From contig JAUCBJ010008124.1 of the NCBI GenBank assembly GCA_032718475.1, positions 1-42,500 of the forward strand: a stretch of 42,500 nucleotides of DNA, written 5' to 3'. The stretch comes from Nemertoderma westbladi (Eukaryota; Xenacoelomorpha; Nemertodermatida; Nemertodermatidae). Both the position numbers and the translations under genes were made by a program. Below are positions 23,481-33,331 of this stretch, piece after piece (the first letter of the stretch is position 1; every line of letters starts with the position of its first letter). Under the pieces are notes generated by a model. The model saw only the letters and a list, made by a program, of their open reading frames with translations. It was not told the origin of the DNA and did no database searches.

Positions 23481-26400
23481 ATGGCGATGTCCTCTTCAAC
23501 AGCTTCCGATCGATCTACTTCTTCATACAAGGCTCCTCCCCAATTACGAGATGGCGTTTCATACGAAATTTGGAAGAAGGAAGTCAGTGCTTGGAAACAC
23601 TTTACGGATATTAGGGCCGATAAACAAGGAACTGCGCTCGCTCTAAGCCTCAGTGGTAAGGCTAGAGATGCAGCTTTTGAACTAGAACTCGCCCAATTAA
23701 ATTCTGCTGGAGGGCTTGATTTGGTCATCCAAAAACTCGATTCGTTATACGAACTAAGTCGTCCATTGGTGATCTTCCAGGCAATAAACTCATTTATAAA
23801 GTTCCGGCGCCCAGCTGACATGTCAATGGTTGATTATCTTATAGAGTTTGAACGACTTTATAATAAATGTAAAATGTATAACCTGAATTTTCCCGAAGAA
23901 TTTCTCGCCTACCAACTTCTTGAATGTGCGAGTTTATCGGAAGCAGATTCCCACCTTGCACGAGCGTCAGTCAATGAGTTTACTTACAAGGATATGAAGT
24001 TACAAATTACCCGTATACATGGTGACTCCCGAATATCCGGAGAATCAAATAACAGTGATACTATGAATATTAAGGTTGAACCAACATTTCCAGCTGTTCA
24101 CACAACGGAGCCTATATTCGAGGAAGAATATTATCAAGACTATAATGACGGCTATCAGTGGAATGAACCAAATCCCCATGAAGAAGATGTTTATTATACC
24201 TACCGTGGCCCATTCCGTGGTGGATATAACAATAGAGGGCCAAGACGAAGTGGTAATTATTATCGAAGCTTTAAACAACGATTCCCCAGACAACAACCAG
24301 GTCGAGTAGCAAATTTAAGACGACATTATGGTGGAATAGGAAGTACAAGTACAAGTAAAATTAATCCTTTGGATTATGATGGAAAACCCAGTGGTTGCTC
24401 CGTTTGCCATTCTATTTACCACTGGGCAGCCAACTGTCCAGAACTTCCACAAGAGGAGGATTGTAAAATTACACTATTTACAGATAAAGATATCCATCCT
24501 GATACCGAGTTATTTGGAGAAACCATTGGTTGTGCCATTATTGATTGTGGTTGTACGGCAACAGTATGTGGAAAGAGTTGGGTTGCGATTTATATAGACA
24601 GTCTGAATGGGTCTGATCAAAGATTGGTTAAAAAAACTCCGAGCTCAACTGTATTTAAATTTGGAGATGGAAATCGGAATGTTTCTTTATATAAATTAGA
24701 AATTCCAATATATATTGGTTCAAGAAAAATTTTTCTAGTAACAGATGTGGTTGATTGTGAAATCCCTTTACTTTTCTCACAGCCCAGTCTAAAGAAAGCT
24801 AAAGCAGTTATCAATTTTAAAAATGATACTGTGACAATGTTCGGAGAACCACAAAAGGTTATGGTTACAAAAACTGGCCATTATTGTTTGACCCTTTCTA
24901 GATCTATGAATCCTAGTAATTCCGATACTAGACGGTGTTTATTCGCTGCTCCACTTGATGAGTTGGAGGGATCTGATCTGAATAATGCAGTCTATAAACT
25001 TCATAGACAATTTGCTCATCCACATGCAGATGCATTGAAGAACTTGATAAAGACTGCTGAGTGTAAAAACCCAGAGATAATGTCTATTGTAGATGAAATA
25101 AGCAAAGAATGCAAAATATGTCGGATTTATAAGAAACCATCACCCCGCCCTGTGGTTGGATTACCAACAGCTACGCAATTTAATGAAATGGTTGGCCTCG
25201 ATTTGAAGGAATTCCGCCCTGGGGTATATTTCTTACATATGGTAGACCATGTTACACGTTATGGATCAGCTGCTGTTATTAGAAGCAAAAAGAAAGAAGT
25301 TGTAGTTGAAAAACTAATGGAATATTGGATACGAATTTTTGGGGCCCCTAAGAAATTCCTTTCTGACAATGGAGGAGAGTTCATTAACCATGAGCTAATT
25401 GAGTTAAGTGAACAATTTAATATATTAATTAAAACTACAGCTGCAGAGAGTGCTTGGTCGAATGGTTTAGTAGAGAGACATAATGGTATACTTAGTACCA
25501 TGGTGGAGAAAATCCTAGCTGATACTCCATGTAAACTCGAAATCGCAGTACATTGGGCTGTTGCTGCCAAAAACAGCTTACAGAATGTTTATGGTTATAG
25601 CCCTAATTCCTTGGTATTTGGCTGTAATCCCATAATCCCTTCCAATATGGTGAATAAACCACCAGCTCTTAGTGGACTTGGTATAAGTGACCTTATATGT
25701 GCGAATATTAAGGCCCTCCACAGTGCACGTAATGCCTACATTCAACAAGAAAGTTCAGAAAAACTACGTAGAGCATTAAATAAACAAGTACGGTCCTATA
25801 GTGATACTATTTTCCTGAATGGTGATAATGTTTATTATAAACGGAATAATTCCTCTGCTTGGAAAGGTCCAGCAAGGATTCTTGGATCTGATGGTCAACA
25901 ATTCCTAGTCAAGCATGGTGGACTTTATTATAGAGTTCACCCTTGCCGAATGACATTGGCATCGATTCCGCTAGAAGTTAAGGAAAGATCCATAGATCCA
26001 AAGAATGACAATAAGGTAAACAGTGAGGGTAAAGAAGTTGATAATAAACAGAAACGAGCCATACCAAGTGATGGAGATGATGAAACAGATGGGGAGAAAC
26101 AACCCAATAATTCCATTCCACACGATATCACAACTGCCAATAATCAAACTACTGAAAAGCCAAGTACCCAGGATGGTAAGCTGGAAATGCCTAAGACAAA
26201 TGATAATATAAAATATCAGCCAATGGGTAGTTCTGACTGGAAAACTGGAAAAGTTATAGGGAGAGCTGGAAAGGCTTCAGGAAAATATTGGCATTGCTAC
26301 AATATAAAAGATAAAATAACTGGTGATTCAAAATGTTTAAGCTTCAAGGACGACATCCAACAGTGGAATTTTGACCATGGGACAGAAGATGAAGATAAGT

Positions 26401-27878
26401 CATGCAATATTGTTTATCAGGCCAGAGATTCATTTGATCCTGTGAGGGTAAAACAGGCTATATCTGAAGAACTGCAAAAATGGAAGGATATGAACACCTA
26501 TACTGAAATTGAAAATGTTGGGCAACCTTTCATTACAACGACTTGGAATTTTGATGAACGAATTAAAGGTGGAATATTACGTCTTAAGGCAAGATTGTGT
26601 GCCAGAGGTTATGAGTGTTTTGATTCAATGCGTTCAGATTCCCCAACATGTGGTAAGGACTCTGTTAGAATTGGCCTTGTCATTATTACATCTAATAAAT
26701 GGAGGTTGAACACAATGGATATAAAGAGTGCATTCCTGCAAGGGCTTGATGTTGACAGAGATTTATTTATAAAGCCTCCAAAAGAGGCACTTACCAACAA
26801 GCTTTGGAGGTTGAATAAATGCGTATATGGTTTAAGTGAGGCTGGTAGACAGTGGTACTTAAAACTAGAACAAACCTTAAAGTCTGTTGGTATGGTAAAG
26901 TCTAAATATGACCCTGCGTTATTTTTTTATCATTATCAAGAACTTCTTCAAGGTATTATCTGCTGTCATGTCGACGACATCCTATGGGGAGGTACTGACA
27001 TATTTGTTCAACAAATAATCACTAAATTGCGCAAAGAGTTCCTTATAAGTACTGAGGAAAATACAATGTTGAAATATGTTGGTTTAAATCTAAAGCAAAG
27101 TAATAATGTCATATCACTTGACTTAAATGACTATATACGTAATACCGAAGGAGTGAAAGTCGATTCTAAGCGTCCTAAAGATAGTGCTTTAACACAGAAG
27201 GAAATTGCTGACCTTCGGAGTTTTTGTGGGAAACTCAACTGGATAGTTAGCCAATCTCGACCTGATTGCTTCTTTGAATCTTGTTACTTAGCCTGCATTG
27301 CCCGGAAAGGAACTGTGAAAGACTTGTATTATGCTAATAAGACATTAACAAAATTAAAGAATACAGAATGTATTTTATGTTATCCTGAGATTGGTAATTT
27401 ATCTAAATCATACATTGTCATATATACTGATGCCAGTTTTGGAAATCTTCCCGATTCAGGTTCTCAGGCAGGCTATATTGCATTTCTAGTTGGTGAGAAT
27501 GGTCATTGTGCTCCAATTAGCTGGAAGAGCCATCGTATACGACGAGTAGTGAAGAGTACATTGGCAGCGGAAGCTCTTGCATGTTCTGCAGCCTGTGAGG
27601 ATGCATATGCTTTGTCTTGCACTGTATCAGAAATTATAAATACTAAACATACACCAGTATATGTCCTAACTGATAACCAATCATTGGTAGATGCTATTGA
27701 CTCTTCAAAGCCGGTTATTGAGAAACGACTTCGACTCGAGATTGCTGTACTCAAGGAAATGGTTGATAAAGGGGAAGTCGATGGATTAACCTGGGTTCCA
27801 ACATACAATCAACTTGCGGATTGTTTAACTAAACAAGTAGCAGTCAATATACGACTGCTAAACTTATTGGTATTTTGA
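23481..27878 (+). CDS. Copia Gag-Pol polyprotein
   Basis: A 1,465-codon uninterrupted frame from the ATG at 23481, the first ATG after the primer-binding site. N-terminal Gag (YEIWKKEVSAWKHF near residue 30) is followed by a tyrosine/arginine/glycine-rich stretch and a CCHC zinc knuckle, CX2CX4HX4C, at residues 306-319. The protease active site is at residue 355 and reads DCGCT instead of the usual D-S/T-G. Integrase has an H...H...CKIC zinc finger from about residue 508 and the catalytic triad D574, D629, E665 (D,D-35-E). Reverse transcriptase has IKSAFLQG and HVDD at 1163-1166 instead of the usual YVDD. RNase H has D1317, E1364, D1398 and a late D at 1447. There is no frameshift or premature stop, so it makes all replication enzymes as one precursor. 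The protein acts in cytoplasmic virus-like particles and, for integrase, in the nucleus. Confidence 0.95.
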   Translation: MAMSSSTASDRSTSSYKAPPQLRDGVSYEIWKKEVSAWKHFTDIRADKQGTALALSLSGKARDAAFELELAQLNSAGGLDLVIQKLDSLYELSRPLVIFQAINSFIKFRRPADMSMVDYLIEFERLYNKCKMYNLNFPEEFLAYQLLECASLSEADSHLARASVNEFTYKDMKLQITRIHGDSRISGESNNSDTMNIKVEPTFPAVHTTEPIFEEEYYQDYNDGYQWNEPNPHEEDVYYTYRGPFRGGYNNRGPRRSGNYYRSFKQRFPRQQPGRVANLRRHYGGIGSTSTSKINPLDYDGKPSGCSVCHSIYHWAANCPELPQEEDCKITLFTDKDIHPDTELFGETIGCAIIDCGCTATVCGKSWVAIYIDSLNGSDQRLVKKTPSSTVFKFGDGNRNVSLYKLEIPIYIGSRKIFLVTDVVDCEIPLLFSQPSLKKAKAVINFKNDTVTMFGEPQKVMVTKTGHYCLTLSRSMNPSNSDTRRCLFAAPLDELEGSDLNNAVYKLHRQFAHPHADALKNLIKTAECKNPEIMSIVDEISKECKICRIYKKPSPRPVVGLPTATQFNEMVGLDLKEFRPGVYFLHMVDHVTRYGSAAVIRSKKKEVVVEKLMEYWIRIFGAPKKFLSDNGGEFINHELIELSEQFNILIKTTAAESAWSNGLVERHNGILSTMVEKILADTPCKLEIAVHWAVAAKNSLQNVYGYSPNSLVFGCNPIIPSNMVNKPPALSGLGISDLICANIKALHSARNAYIQQESSEKLRRALNKQVRSYSDTIFLNGDNVYYKRNNSSAWKGPARILGSDGQQFLVKHGGLYYRVHPCRMTLASIPLEVKERSIDPKNDNKVNSEGKEVDNKQKRAIPSDGDDETDGEKQPNNSIPHDITTANNQTTEKPSTQDGKLEMPKTNDNIKYQPMGSSDWKTGKVIGRAGKASGKYWHCYNIKDKITGDSKCLSFKDDIQQWNFDHGTEDEDKSCNIVYQARDSFDPVRVKQAISEELQKWKDMNTYTEIENVGQPFITTTWNFDERIKGGILRLKARLCARGYECFDSMRSDSPTCGKDSVRIGLVIITSNKWRLNTMDIKSAFLQGLDVDRDLFIKPPKEALTNKLWRLNKCVYGLSEAGRQWYLKLEQTLKSVGMVKSKYDPALFFYHYQELLQGIICCHVDDILWGGTDIFVQQIITKLRKEFLISTEENTMLKYVGLNLKQSNNVISLDLNDYIRNTEGVKVDSKRPKDSALTQKEIADLRSFCGKLNWIVSQSRPDCFFESCYLACIARKGTVKDLYYANKTLTKLKNTECILCYPEIGNLSKSYIVIYTDASFGNLPDSGSQAGYIAFLVGENGHCAPISWKSHRIRRVVKSTLAAEALACSAACEDAYALSCTVSEIINTKHTPVYVLTDNQSLVDAIDSSKPVIEKRLRLEIAVLKEMVDKGEVDGLTWVPTYNQLADCLTKQVAVNIRLLNLLVF

Positions 27879-28014
27879 ATGGAAACATATATTTCGATAA
27901 ACTAAACAACACTATGTTAAATATTGCCAAGGACCACAAATATTAAATAACTTAATACTTGCAACGATGAAGGATCAAAAGTGGTTTGTTTTACAAATAG
28001 AAAGAAAGTGAGAT
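27879..28014 (+). promoter_or_regulatory. Copia 3' non-coding segment with polypurine tract
   Basis: A 136-base gap between the stop codon and the 3' LTR. The stretch AGAAAGAAAGTGAGA at about 27999-28013, one base before the LTR, is the likely polypurine primer for plus-strand DNA synthesis. Confidence 0.7.
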
Positions 28015-28190
28015 TGTTAAATTAGGCCTAAGGCCTAGTAGGCTACCGGACTAACTGATACATAGATTTAACCGGTACTTGGTGTTGGTAGAATATATTA
28101 ACATATATTATAACATAATAACATATATTATATACCGGTACTTTATAGTCTGGGCATGGAGCCTAATATAGAAGTTATTTGATTATAAAC
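28015..28190 (+). repeat. Copia 3' LTR, first 176 bp
   Basis: Matches 23248-23423 with one substitution. It stops at TAAAC, the target site of the nested BEL element. The remaining 34 bases of the LTR are at 40653-40686, and together they make exactly 210. Confidence 0.93.
28186..28190. repeat. BEL target-site duplication, left copy
   Basis: TAAAC directly before the BEL 5' LTR; the same five bases occur at 40648-40652 directly after the BEL 3' LTR. Five bases is a typical duplication for BEL/Pao integrases. Confidence 0.9.
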
Positions 28191-28736
28191 TGTTAGCTTA
28201 TTCAATCCCGCTAACACCCCATAAAGTTTAGCCGATAAGCAATATTGGGAGCCACGAGATTGGGTAATTAACCAACTCGTGCCATCCCAATAAGAATGGG
28301 AAGGAAACACACAATGAGGGTCAGGGGCCAAACCCCTAACCCAGAGAGAACAGGTGGAGTGAACGGGAACACTCCAAAGGGCGCCAACAAGGGTATCAAC
28401 CAATCAGAGGGGGGAAAGGCATCGATTAGGTAGAGTAACAAGGCCAACCGTGCAATATAGCCACTTGGCAGTAATCATATCAATTCAGTTATCTCAGTGC
28501 AATACTGGTGCTAGTTTAGGTTACATAGTTTAGCTAGGGAAGGACCGGGACTTTAGTTACCGTATCCCGCCTTCCGTGTACAACAACAATATTATCTCAT
28601 ATCTATATCTGTATCTATATCTCTATACCCAAACATTATATACGACGAACAGCACAAACTCATTCACTCTTTACACACGGCGGGGACGCGTAAACTAACA
28701 ACGGATAAACCGGGATCCCTCTTGGATCCCGTCACA
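28191..28736 (+). repeat. BEL 5' LTR (546 bp)
   Basis: Begins TGTTAGCTTATTC and ends GTCACA. A TATA-like TTATATA at about 28636-28642 is followed by an initiator-like TCATTCACTC, so transcription may start near 28660. The hairpin CGGGATCC-CTCTT-GGATCCCG (28711-28731) lies at the end of U5 and is conserved in the 3' LTR. Differences from the 3' LTR cluster between about 28576 and 28670, including a TATCTATATCTG-type simple-sequence stretch. Confidence 0.94.
28636..28642 (+). promoter_or_regulatory. TATA-like box in BEL LTR
   Basis: TTATATA in the 3' third of the LTR, about 95 bases from its end; the same element is at about 40547-40553 in the 3' LTR. Placement upstream of a candidate initiator is suggestive only. 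Confidence 0.3.
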
Positions 28737-28819
28737 GTAACTAAAACCGAGCTGCTGCCCTAGTTAAACTGTAACAACTGCTGCCCTAGCTAGCTGAACT
28801 CCACCGATCACCAACCGAG
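28737..28819 (+). other. BEL leader without a recognisable primer-binding site
   Basis: 83 bases from the LTR end to the gag ATG. There is no TGG anywhere in it, so no standard site for the CCA end of a tRNA can be pointed out. CTGCTGCCCTAG occurs twice, at 28752-28763 and 28778-28789. Confidence 0.6.
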
Positions 28820-30463
28820 ATGAGTCAGTCGGGAGAGATAACACCGACGCGGACCCCGGACGAAGAGCTAACGATCCGCGAGGCCGCAACCAGGCGATAC
28901 AGGCCCACAACGCCGGACCCATCGGTAACGGGTCATCCGGCAGTTCAGGACGAGGGGGGCCTGGAACCCGAGGTCGAGCCGAGAGGAAGAGAGAGCGAGA
29001 CGGAGGGAGACGGAGACGAGTCGACACGGGACGGGGGTCGACGCACCGGTGTCGCCGGCCAGCCACAGGCCGAGGGCGACGAGCGGCCCACCGAAACGGC
29101 GACGGTGGGGCCGACGGTGCGGCCCCGGACGCAGAGAGACGAAGGAGATATCGGTACCGATGTCGCCGGCCAGCCACAGGCCGAGGGCGACGGACGGCCC
29201 ACCGGAACGGCGACGGTGGGGCCGCCGGTACGACGTCGAACCCGGAGAGACGGACGAGAGGTCGGCGACGAGGACGTCGGGGTTTCTGAGCGACTTCGAC
29301 GGGCCTACAACGCGACCCGGAGACTACTAGACGAGGCCAGAAAGGGGAAGACGATAGACGAGGTAAAACTAAAGTCAGGACTAGGTAAGTCGGACAGACA
29401 TTTATATTATCTGATGCGCTTCGGGCAGAGAGAACTAGCCGAGGAGAGAGCGAAAGGGGTTGCCAGTGAACTGTTCGAACTATGGGAATGTGGGAGTATG
29501 GAACCTAGCGTAGCGTCAGTGTACATAGGGCCATACTTGGTCGATGCCCGGGGTATAAAATTAGTGGGTTGGAACAGACCTGAAGGGGGCGAATCCGAGG
29601 TTAACCCCGAGGATTCGGCCTCGTCGGTCGGAGGAAGTTCCGGGAAGCGGGGGAAAGTTAGTAGGACGGGGAGGCGAAGGGAGTCCGTCGTGACCGATAA
29701 GTCTGCTACATCCTCCGCGAAAGAAAGACTGGTGAGAGAGGCAGGTGCCGCGTACCGTCTCGAGCTGATAGAGCAAGGTCAGAGGGAAATGGATAAACGG
29801 CTAGAGGAGGGGAGAATGCGGCTAGAGAGGGAAGCGGCATTGATTAGAGAAACCGGAGAGAAGGCCGAAAGGGCTTTGAGAAGCCTTAGGGAGTATGATG
29901 AAATAGAGTTGAAGGAACAAGAGGAGCGTGTGGCAAGAGAGAAAAGTGAACGCGAGAAACGTGAGGTGAGAGAGAAAAGTGAACGCAAGGAGCGTGAGGC
30001 GAAGTGGGAAAGTGAACGAAAGGAACGTGAGGCGGAACGCGAGAAACGTGAGGCGAGGGAGGAAAGTGAACGAAAGGAACGTGAGGCGGAACGCGAGAAA
30101 CGTGAGGCGAGGGAGGAAAGTGAACGCAGAGAGCGTGAAGCGAGACGAAGGGAGAGCGCTAGGAGAGTAGCAGAGTTGGCTGGCCAGGACGCGCGGGAGT
30201 GTGAGAGGAGAATGGCAGAAGCTGAGCGAGAGCAAAAGGAATTAGAGAGACGCCAAAGTGAGCTTTCGGAACATAGGATTAGACGCGCGCACGAGTTGCA
30301 AATGGTGCGGGCGGGGGCGTCTGAGAGCGAGACTGGCTCGAGTATTTTAGAGGAGCCAGGGGCCGTGGATGCATTTATTAATACCCCACTTACAGGGACC
30401 GCACGACAGACCCAAAACTGGTGTGACCGTACGGGCGGGGGGGGGGGGGGGGGGGGGGGGTAA
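28820..30463 (+). CDS. BEL Gag, N-terminal segment (GC-rich, coiled coil)
   Basis: 547 codons from the ATG after the leader. The first 150 residues are polar and contain a ~38-residue duplication (VAGQPQAEGD...TATVGP) at about 29047-29270. Residues about 300-500 are a very long Glu/Arg/Lys coiled coil, including a near-perfect 18-residue (54-bp) repeat ESERKEREAEREKREARE between about 30010 and 30135. Coiled coils in Gag proteins usually drive multimerisation; the family assignment here rests on position in the element, since no capsid motif is obvious. The frame ends at TAA just after a 24-base G run (30437-30460), beyond which the sense continues in another frame. The true product therefore depends on the length of that run. 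Confidence 0.75.
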   Translation: MSQSGEITPTRTPDEELTIREAATRRYRPTTPDPSVTGHPAVQDEGGLEPEVEPRGRESETEGDGDESTRDGGRRTGVAGQPQAEGDERPTETATVGPTVRPRTQRDEGDIGTDVAGQPQAEGDGRPTGTATVGPPVRRRTRRDGREVGDEDVGVSERLRRAYNATRRLLDEARKGKTIDEVKLKSGLGKSDRHLYYLMRFGQRELAEERAKGVASELFELWECGSMEPSVASVYIGPYLVDARGIKLVGWNRPEGGESEVNPEDSASSVGGSSGKRGKVSRTGRRRESVVTDKSATSSAKERLVREAGAAYRLELIEQGQREMDKRLEEGRMRLEREAALIRETGEKAERALRSLREYDEIELKEQEERVAREKSEREKREVREKSERKEREAKWESERKEREAEREKREAREESERKEREAEREKREAREESERREREARRRESARRVAELAGQDARECERRMAEAEREQKELERRQSELSEHRIRRAHELQMVRAGASESETGSSILEEPGAVDAFINTPLTGTARQTQNWCDRTGGGGGGGGG

Positions 30464-31271
30464 TAATGATAATGGTACAGTAGACGTGGTTAATATTAAT
30501 AGTACCGTATGGGATAATTCTAATCAAACCTTTATTGCAGGAAATACTTTACCTAGTGGTAGTAATTTAAATTTAAATCAGAACAATCCTAATGTTAATG
30601 TAGAAAATAATTCTAATAATGTGGTTATACAAAGTAATCCAAATAATTTAAATAATAGCCCGAATTCGAACCTACAAAATAATTTAAGTAACGCAATTAC
30701 GCAAAATAATCCAAATAATTTAAATAATGATCCAAGCCCGAATTTACAAAATAATTCAGATAGTGTAGTCGCGCAAGATAATTCAAATGATTTTATTTCG
30801 AACGAACAAATTAATTCCGTTTCCAATACGGGTGCTATTAATGTAAACACGTCGGGCGTGTATGGCCAGACAGATGGGGCCCTGGTAGGCCACGTAGTTA
30901 GTAGGCCGGAAGTAGCTGGGTTAGGTAGACCCGGCGAGGGCCTGGTAGGCCACGTAGTTGGTAGGCAGGGAGTGGCTGGGTTAGGTAGACCCGGCGAGGG
31001 CCTGGTAGGCCACGTAGTTGGTAGGCAGGGAGTGGCTGGGTTGAATAGACCCAGCGAGGGCCTGGTAGGCCACATAGTCGGTAGGCAGGGAGCAGAGGGC
31101 CTGGTAGGCCACGCAATAGCAGAGAGAGAGGCGGGGGTGAATAGACCCGACCGCGGTAGGGTTGATGTGTCGACTAGAGAGGGATATAGTAGCGGGATGA
31201 GAGATAGCGAAGTTAGATGTGGCGAGTGGGGGGGGGGGGGGGGCTACGAGAGCCCCACAACAGCGAGTTAG
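30437..31271 (+). CDS. BEL Gag, middle segment (Asn-rich, then 20-residue repeats)
   Basis: Continues Gag in a different frame after the 24-G run. The first ~130 codons are AT-rich and dominated by Asn, Ser, Leu and Gln, with two near-copies of an NNPNNLNN...NLQNN block. Then follow about four 20-residue (60-bp) repeats of EGLVGHVVGRQGVAGLGRP type at about 30880-31125. The frame is broken at a second G run of 16 bases (31228-31243) and stops at 31269. There is no methionine near the start, so it must be expressed as an extension of the upstream segment. No enzymatic motif is present; it is a low-complexity structural or spacer domain. Confidence 0.6.
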
Positions 31272-31289
31272 CGGCGAAAGGGGGGGGGG

Positions 31290-31811
31290 GCAGAGAGTGT
31301 CCCACAGCCGTCAGCGGATAATGCGAGGGCCGAAATAGGTAAACCGCAACAACCGGCAACGGAAAGTAATAGGGGGATTGCGAGTATCCCCAGCGGCGTG
31401 CGACCGAGCAGAGAGAGACAGGTTGACGTCGTAAGAGGGCGGACGAAGCGTTGAGCCCGATCAGAAGAGGGAAGAAGAACAGTGGGGTTTAACCGGGAGG
31501 TCGACGAGAGATCTCACGAATGGGAATATTCCACTGAAAGGAGAAGAAGAGAAGACAGTAGTAGAAGTATCGCCGCGAACGATAGAAGAGCGAGGACGGA
31601 TAGCGAGCCGTCGGTAGTCGAGATGAGAACGGAGAGTCAGTGGGGTCGGACTCCGGGAGATTGCCGTCGCCCCGGAGAGATGCGACCCGGTGAGGTGCAT
31701 TGCGCGCCAACGAGAGCAGTAGAGGAGGGGGTCGAAGAGAAACTTTCCGACGGAATATACCTACCGATCGAGAGTACGGTAGCCACGGGGAGGACTATTC
31801 GAGAAGAATAA
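31290..31811 (+). pseudogene. BEL Gag, third segment, one in-frame stop
   Basis: After an 11-base G run (31280-31290) the frame used by the middle segment reopens, so the two G runs compensate each other. It is interrupted by TGA at 31452-31454 and continues to 31811. The composition is Arg/Glu/Ser-rich and disordered. It overlaps the next gag segment (from about 31700), which reads in another frame; I cannot say exactly where the phase changes. Confidence 0.5.
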
Positions 31812-33331
31812 ACTTCGATCCCAAGCGACACATGCAGACTGCAGGACATACTGTAGGCCTTACTGCACATACCATAGGCCATACTGAGAGAGGCAATGTA
31901 GGGGATAGGATGGCGCGGACAACGGGATTAAACCCGGAAGTCGCGGAATACATACCGGCGAGTAGGCCAGAAGCTGATAGGCCTATACCGGTACCAGTAC
32001 AGCAGTATGACTACAGCATGCAGGGACATAACATATACCCAGGGGAGGGGGGAATTATTGCGGATAGGTGTATGGGCCCCAACATATTAACATCAACCCC
32101 ATTACCAAACATACCGGCGGGGGGGGGGGGGGGGCAGGGTGACATTCCCCCATCACAATATCAACAATATACCCTGATAGGAGCAAGAACAACGAGACCC
32201 TTAGATGAAAACAGGTCGTGTGACACAGAAATATGGAGGGGGCCGCTACCTCCGATGACATACCCAAGTCAGAGAAGATCAAGAAATAGGACGGACGAAC
32301 CGCGCCAGACAGGAGAAACTATACAGCACCCGTCGAATCCATTGGAAGCGCAGGCGATGGGGATGGCCACGTTGATCGATGCGTTGAAAACGAGGATCGA
32401 GCTACCACCCGTGGAACCATTCAAATTCGATGGGAGTAGGCCGGAAGAATATCTACAGTTTCGGCGCATGTATAGTAACGAAATACTAACAAAAAACTTG
32501 ACGCAGGCGGAGTGCCTAAAGTATCTGCAAGTATATACGGGAGGCCCAGCATACGATATCATGAGGCAATATCAAGGAATAGAGGGCGGCTTCACGACAG
32601 CATGGCGGGCACTGGATAGGGAATACGGGCACCCGGCCAAGATCATCAGGCAGACGCTGAGGGGCATAACATCGGGTGGCCTACAGGATAATCCCGTTAG
32701 CATTAAGACGTTCGCTAACAAAGTCGAAAAGGCGCTGATCGTGCTGAAGACGCTAGACGCGCCATACGAGCTCAATGCGTCCAATAACATCACCACGATA
32801 GCGCAGGCACTACCGAGTTGGATGCGCAACAAGTGGAGGAAAATTGCTTTCTCCACTCGAGACAAGAAGGGTGCGGAACCGGGTTTAGAAGAAATGTCAA
32901 ACTTCTTAAACTACGAGGCTGAGCTAATAACTGACCCAGTCTACAGCGAAGATAGCCTGGGAAAGGGACCGAAGACGGAATACCATAGACCGAAACCAGA
33001 GCACAATACATCAAACGCATTACCGAGGCTCAGGCAATCATTTCCATATGCAGCGACGCAGGGGACTGCAAGTCCACAGCTAGCCGAAGATGAGACAACA
33101 CCATGGAACGGACAGGGGAACAATAACAGCACGAATAAACATAACCCCAGTACGTCCAGTAGGCTGAATCCAAACAATAAGAATAGTAGGGACTTTGGTA
33201 CGAACGCAACTGCGATACGCAATGCGCTGTATAAAGAGGGCTACGACCCAAAGAGCAAATGCCAGCTACACGCAAATGCGCTTCATCAAACCATGAACTG
33301 CAGGTACTGCTACCTAGGCAAGATCAGATAG
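31700..33331 (+). CDS. BEL Gag, C-terminal segment with DUF1759-like capsid region
   Basis: Open for 543 codons. Residues about 235-320 (32400-32660) contain EPFKFDGSRPEEYLQF, GGPAYDIM and DREYGHPAKI, which match the DUF1759-type Gag region of BEL/Pao elements, probably the capsid part. Upstream lies a G16 run (32119-32134) encoding a short glycine stretch. At the C-terminus, CQLHANALHQTMNCRYC (from 33260) resembles the first Cys/His cluster of BEL nucleocapsids. The frame stops at 33329, just before the CCHC knuckle that is read in the pol frame. The pol frame is open from 33190, so the two overlap by about 140 bases in a -1 relation. Confidence 0.8.
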   Translation: MRANESSRGGGRRETFRRNIPTDREYGSHGEDYSRRINFDPKRHMQTAGHTVGLTAHTIGHTERGNVGDRMARTTGLNPEVAEYIPASRPEADRPIPVPVQQYDYSMQGHNIYPGEGGIIADRCMGPNILTSTPLPNIPAGGGGGQGDIPPSQYQQYTLIGARTTRPLDENRSCDTEIWRGPLPPMTYPSQRRSRNRTDEPRQTGETIQHPSNPLEAQAMGMATLIDALKTRIELPPVEPFKFDGSRPEEYLQFRRMYSNEILTKNLTQAECLKYLQVYTGGPAYDIMRQYQGIEGGFTTAWRALDREYGHPAKIIRQTLRGITSGGLQDNPVSIKTFANKVEKALIVLKTLDAPYELNASNNITTIAQALPSWMRNKWRKIAFSTRDKKGAEPGLEEMSNFLNYEAELITDPVYSEDSLGKGPKTEYHRPKPEHNTSNALPRLRQSFPYAATQGTASPQLAEDETTPWNGQGNNNSTNKHNPSTSSRLNPNNKNSRDFGTNATAIRNALYKEGYDPKSKCQLHANALHQTMNCRYCYLGKIR

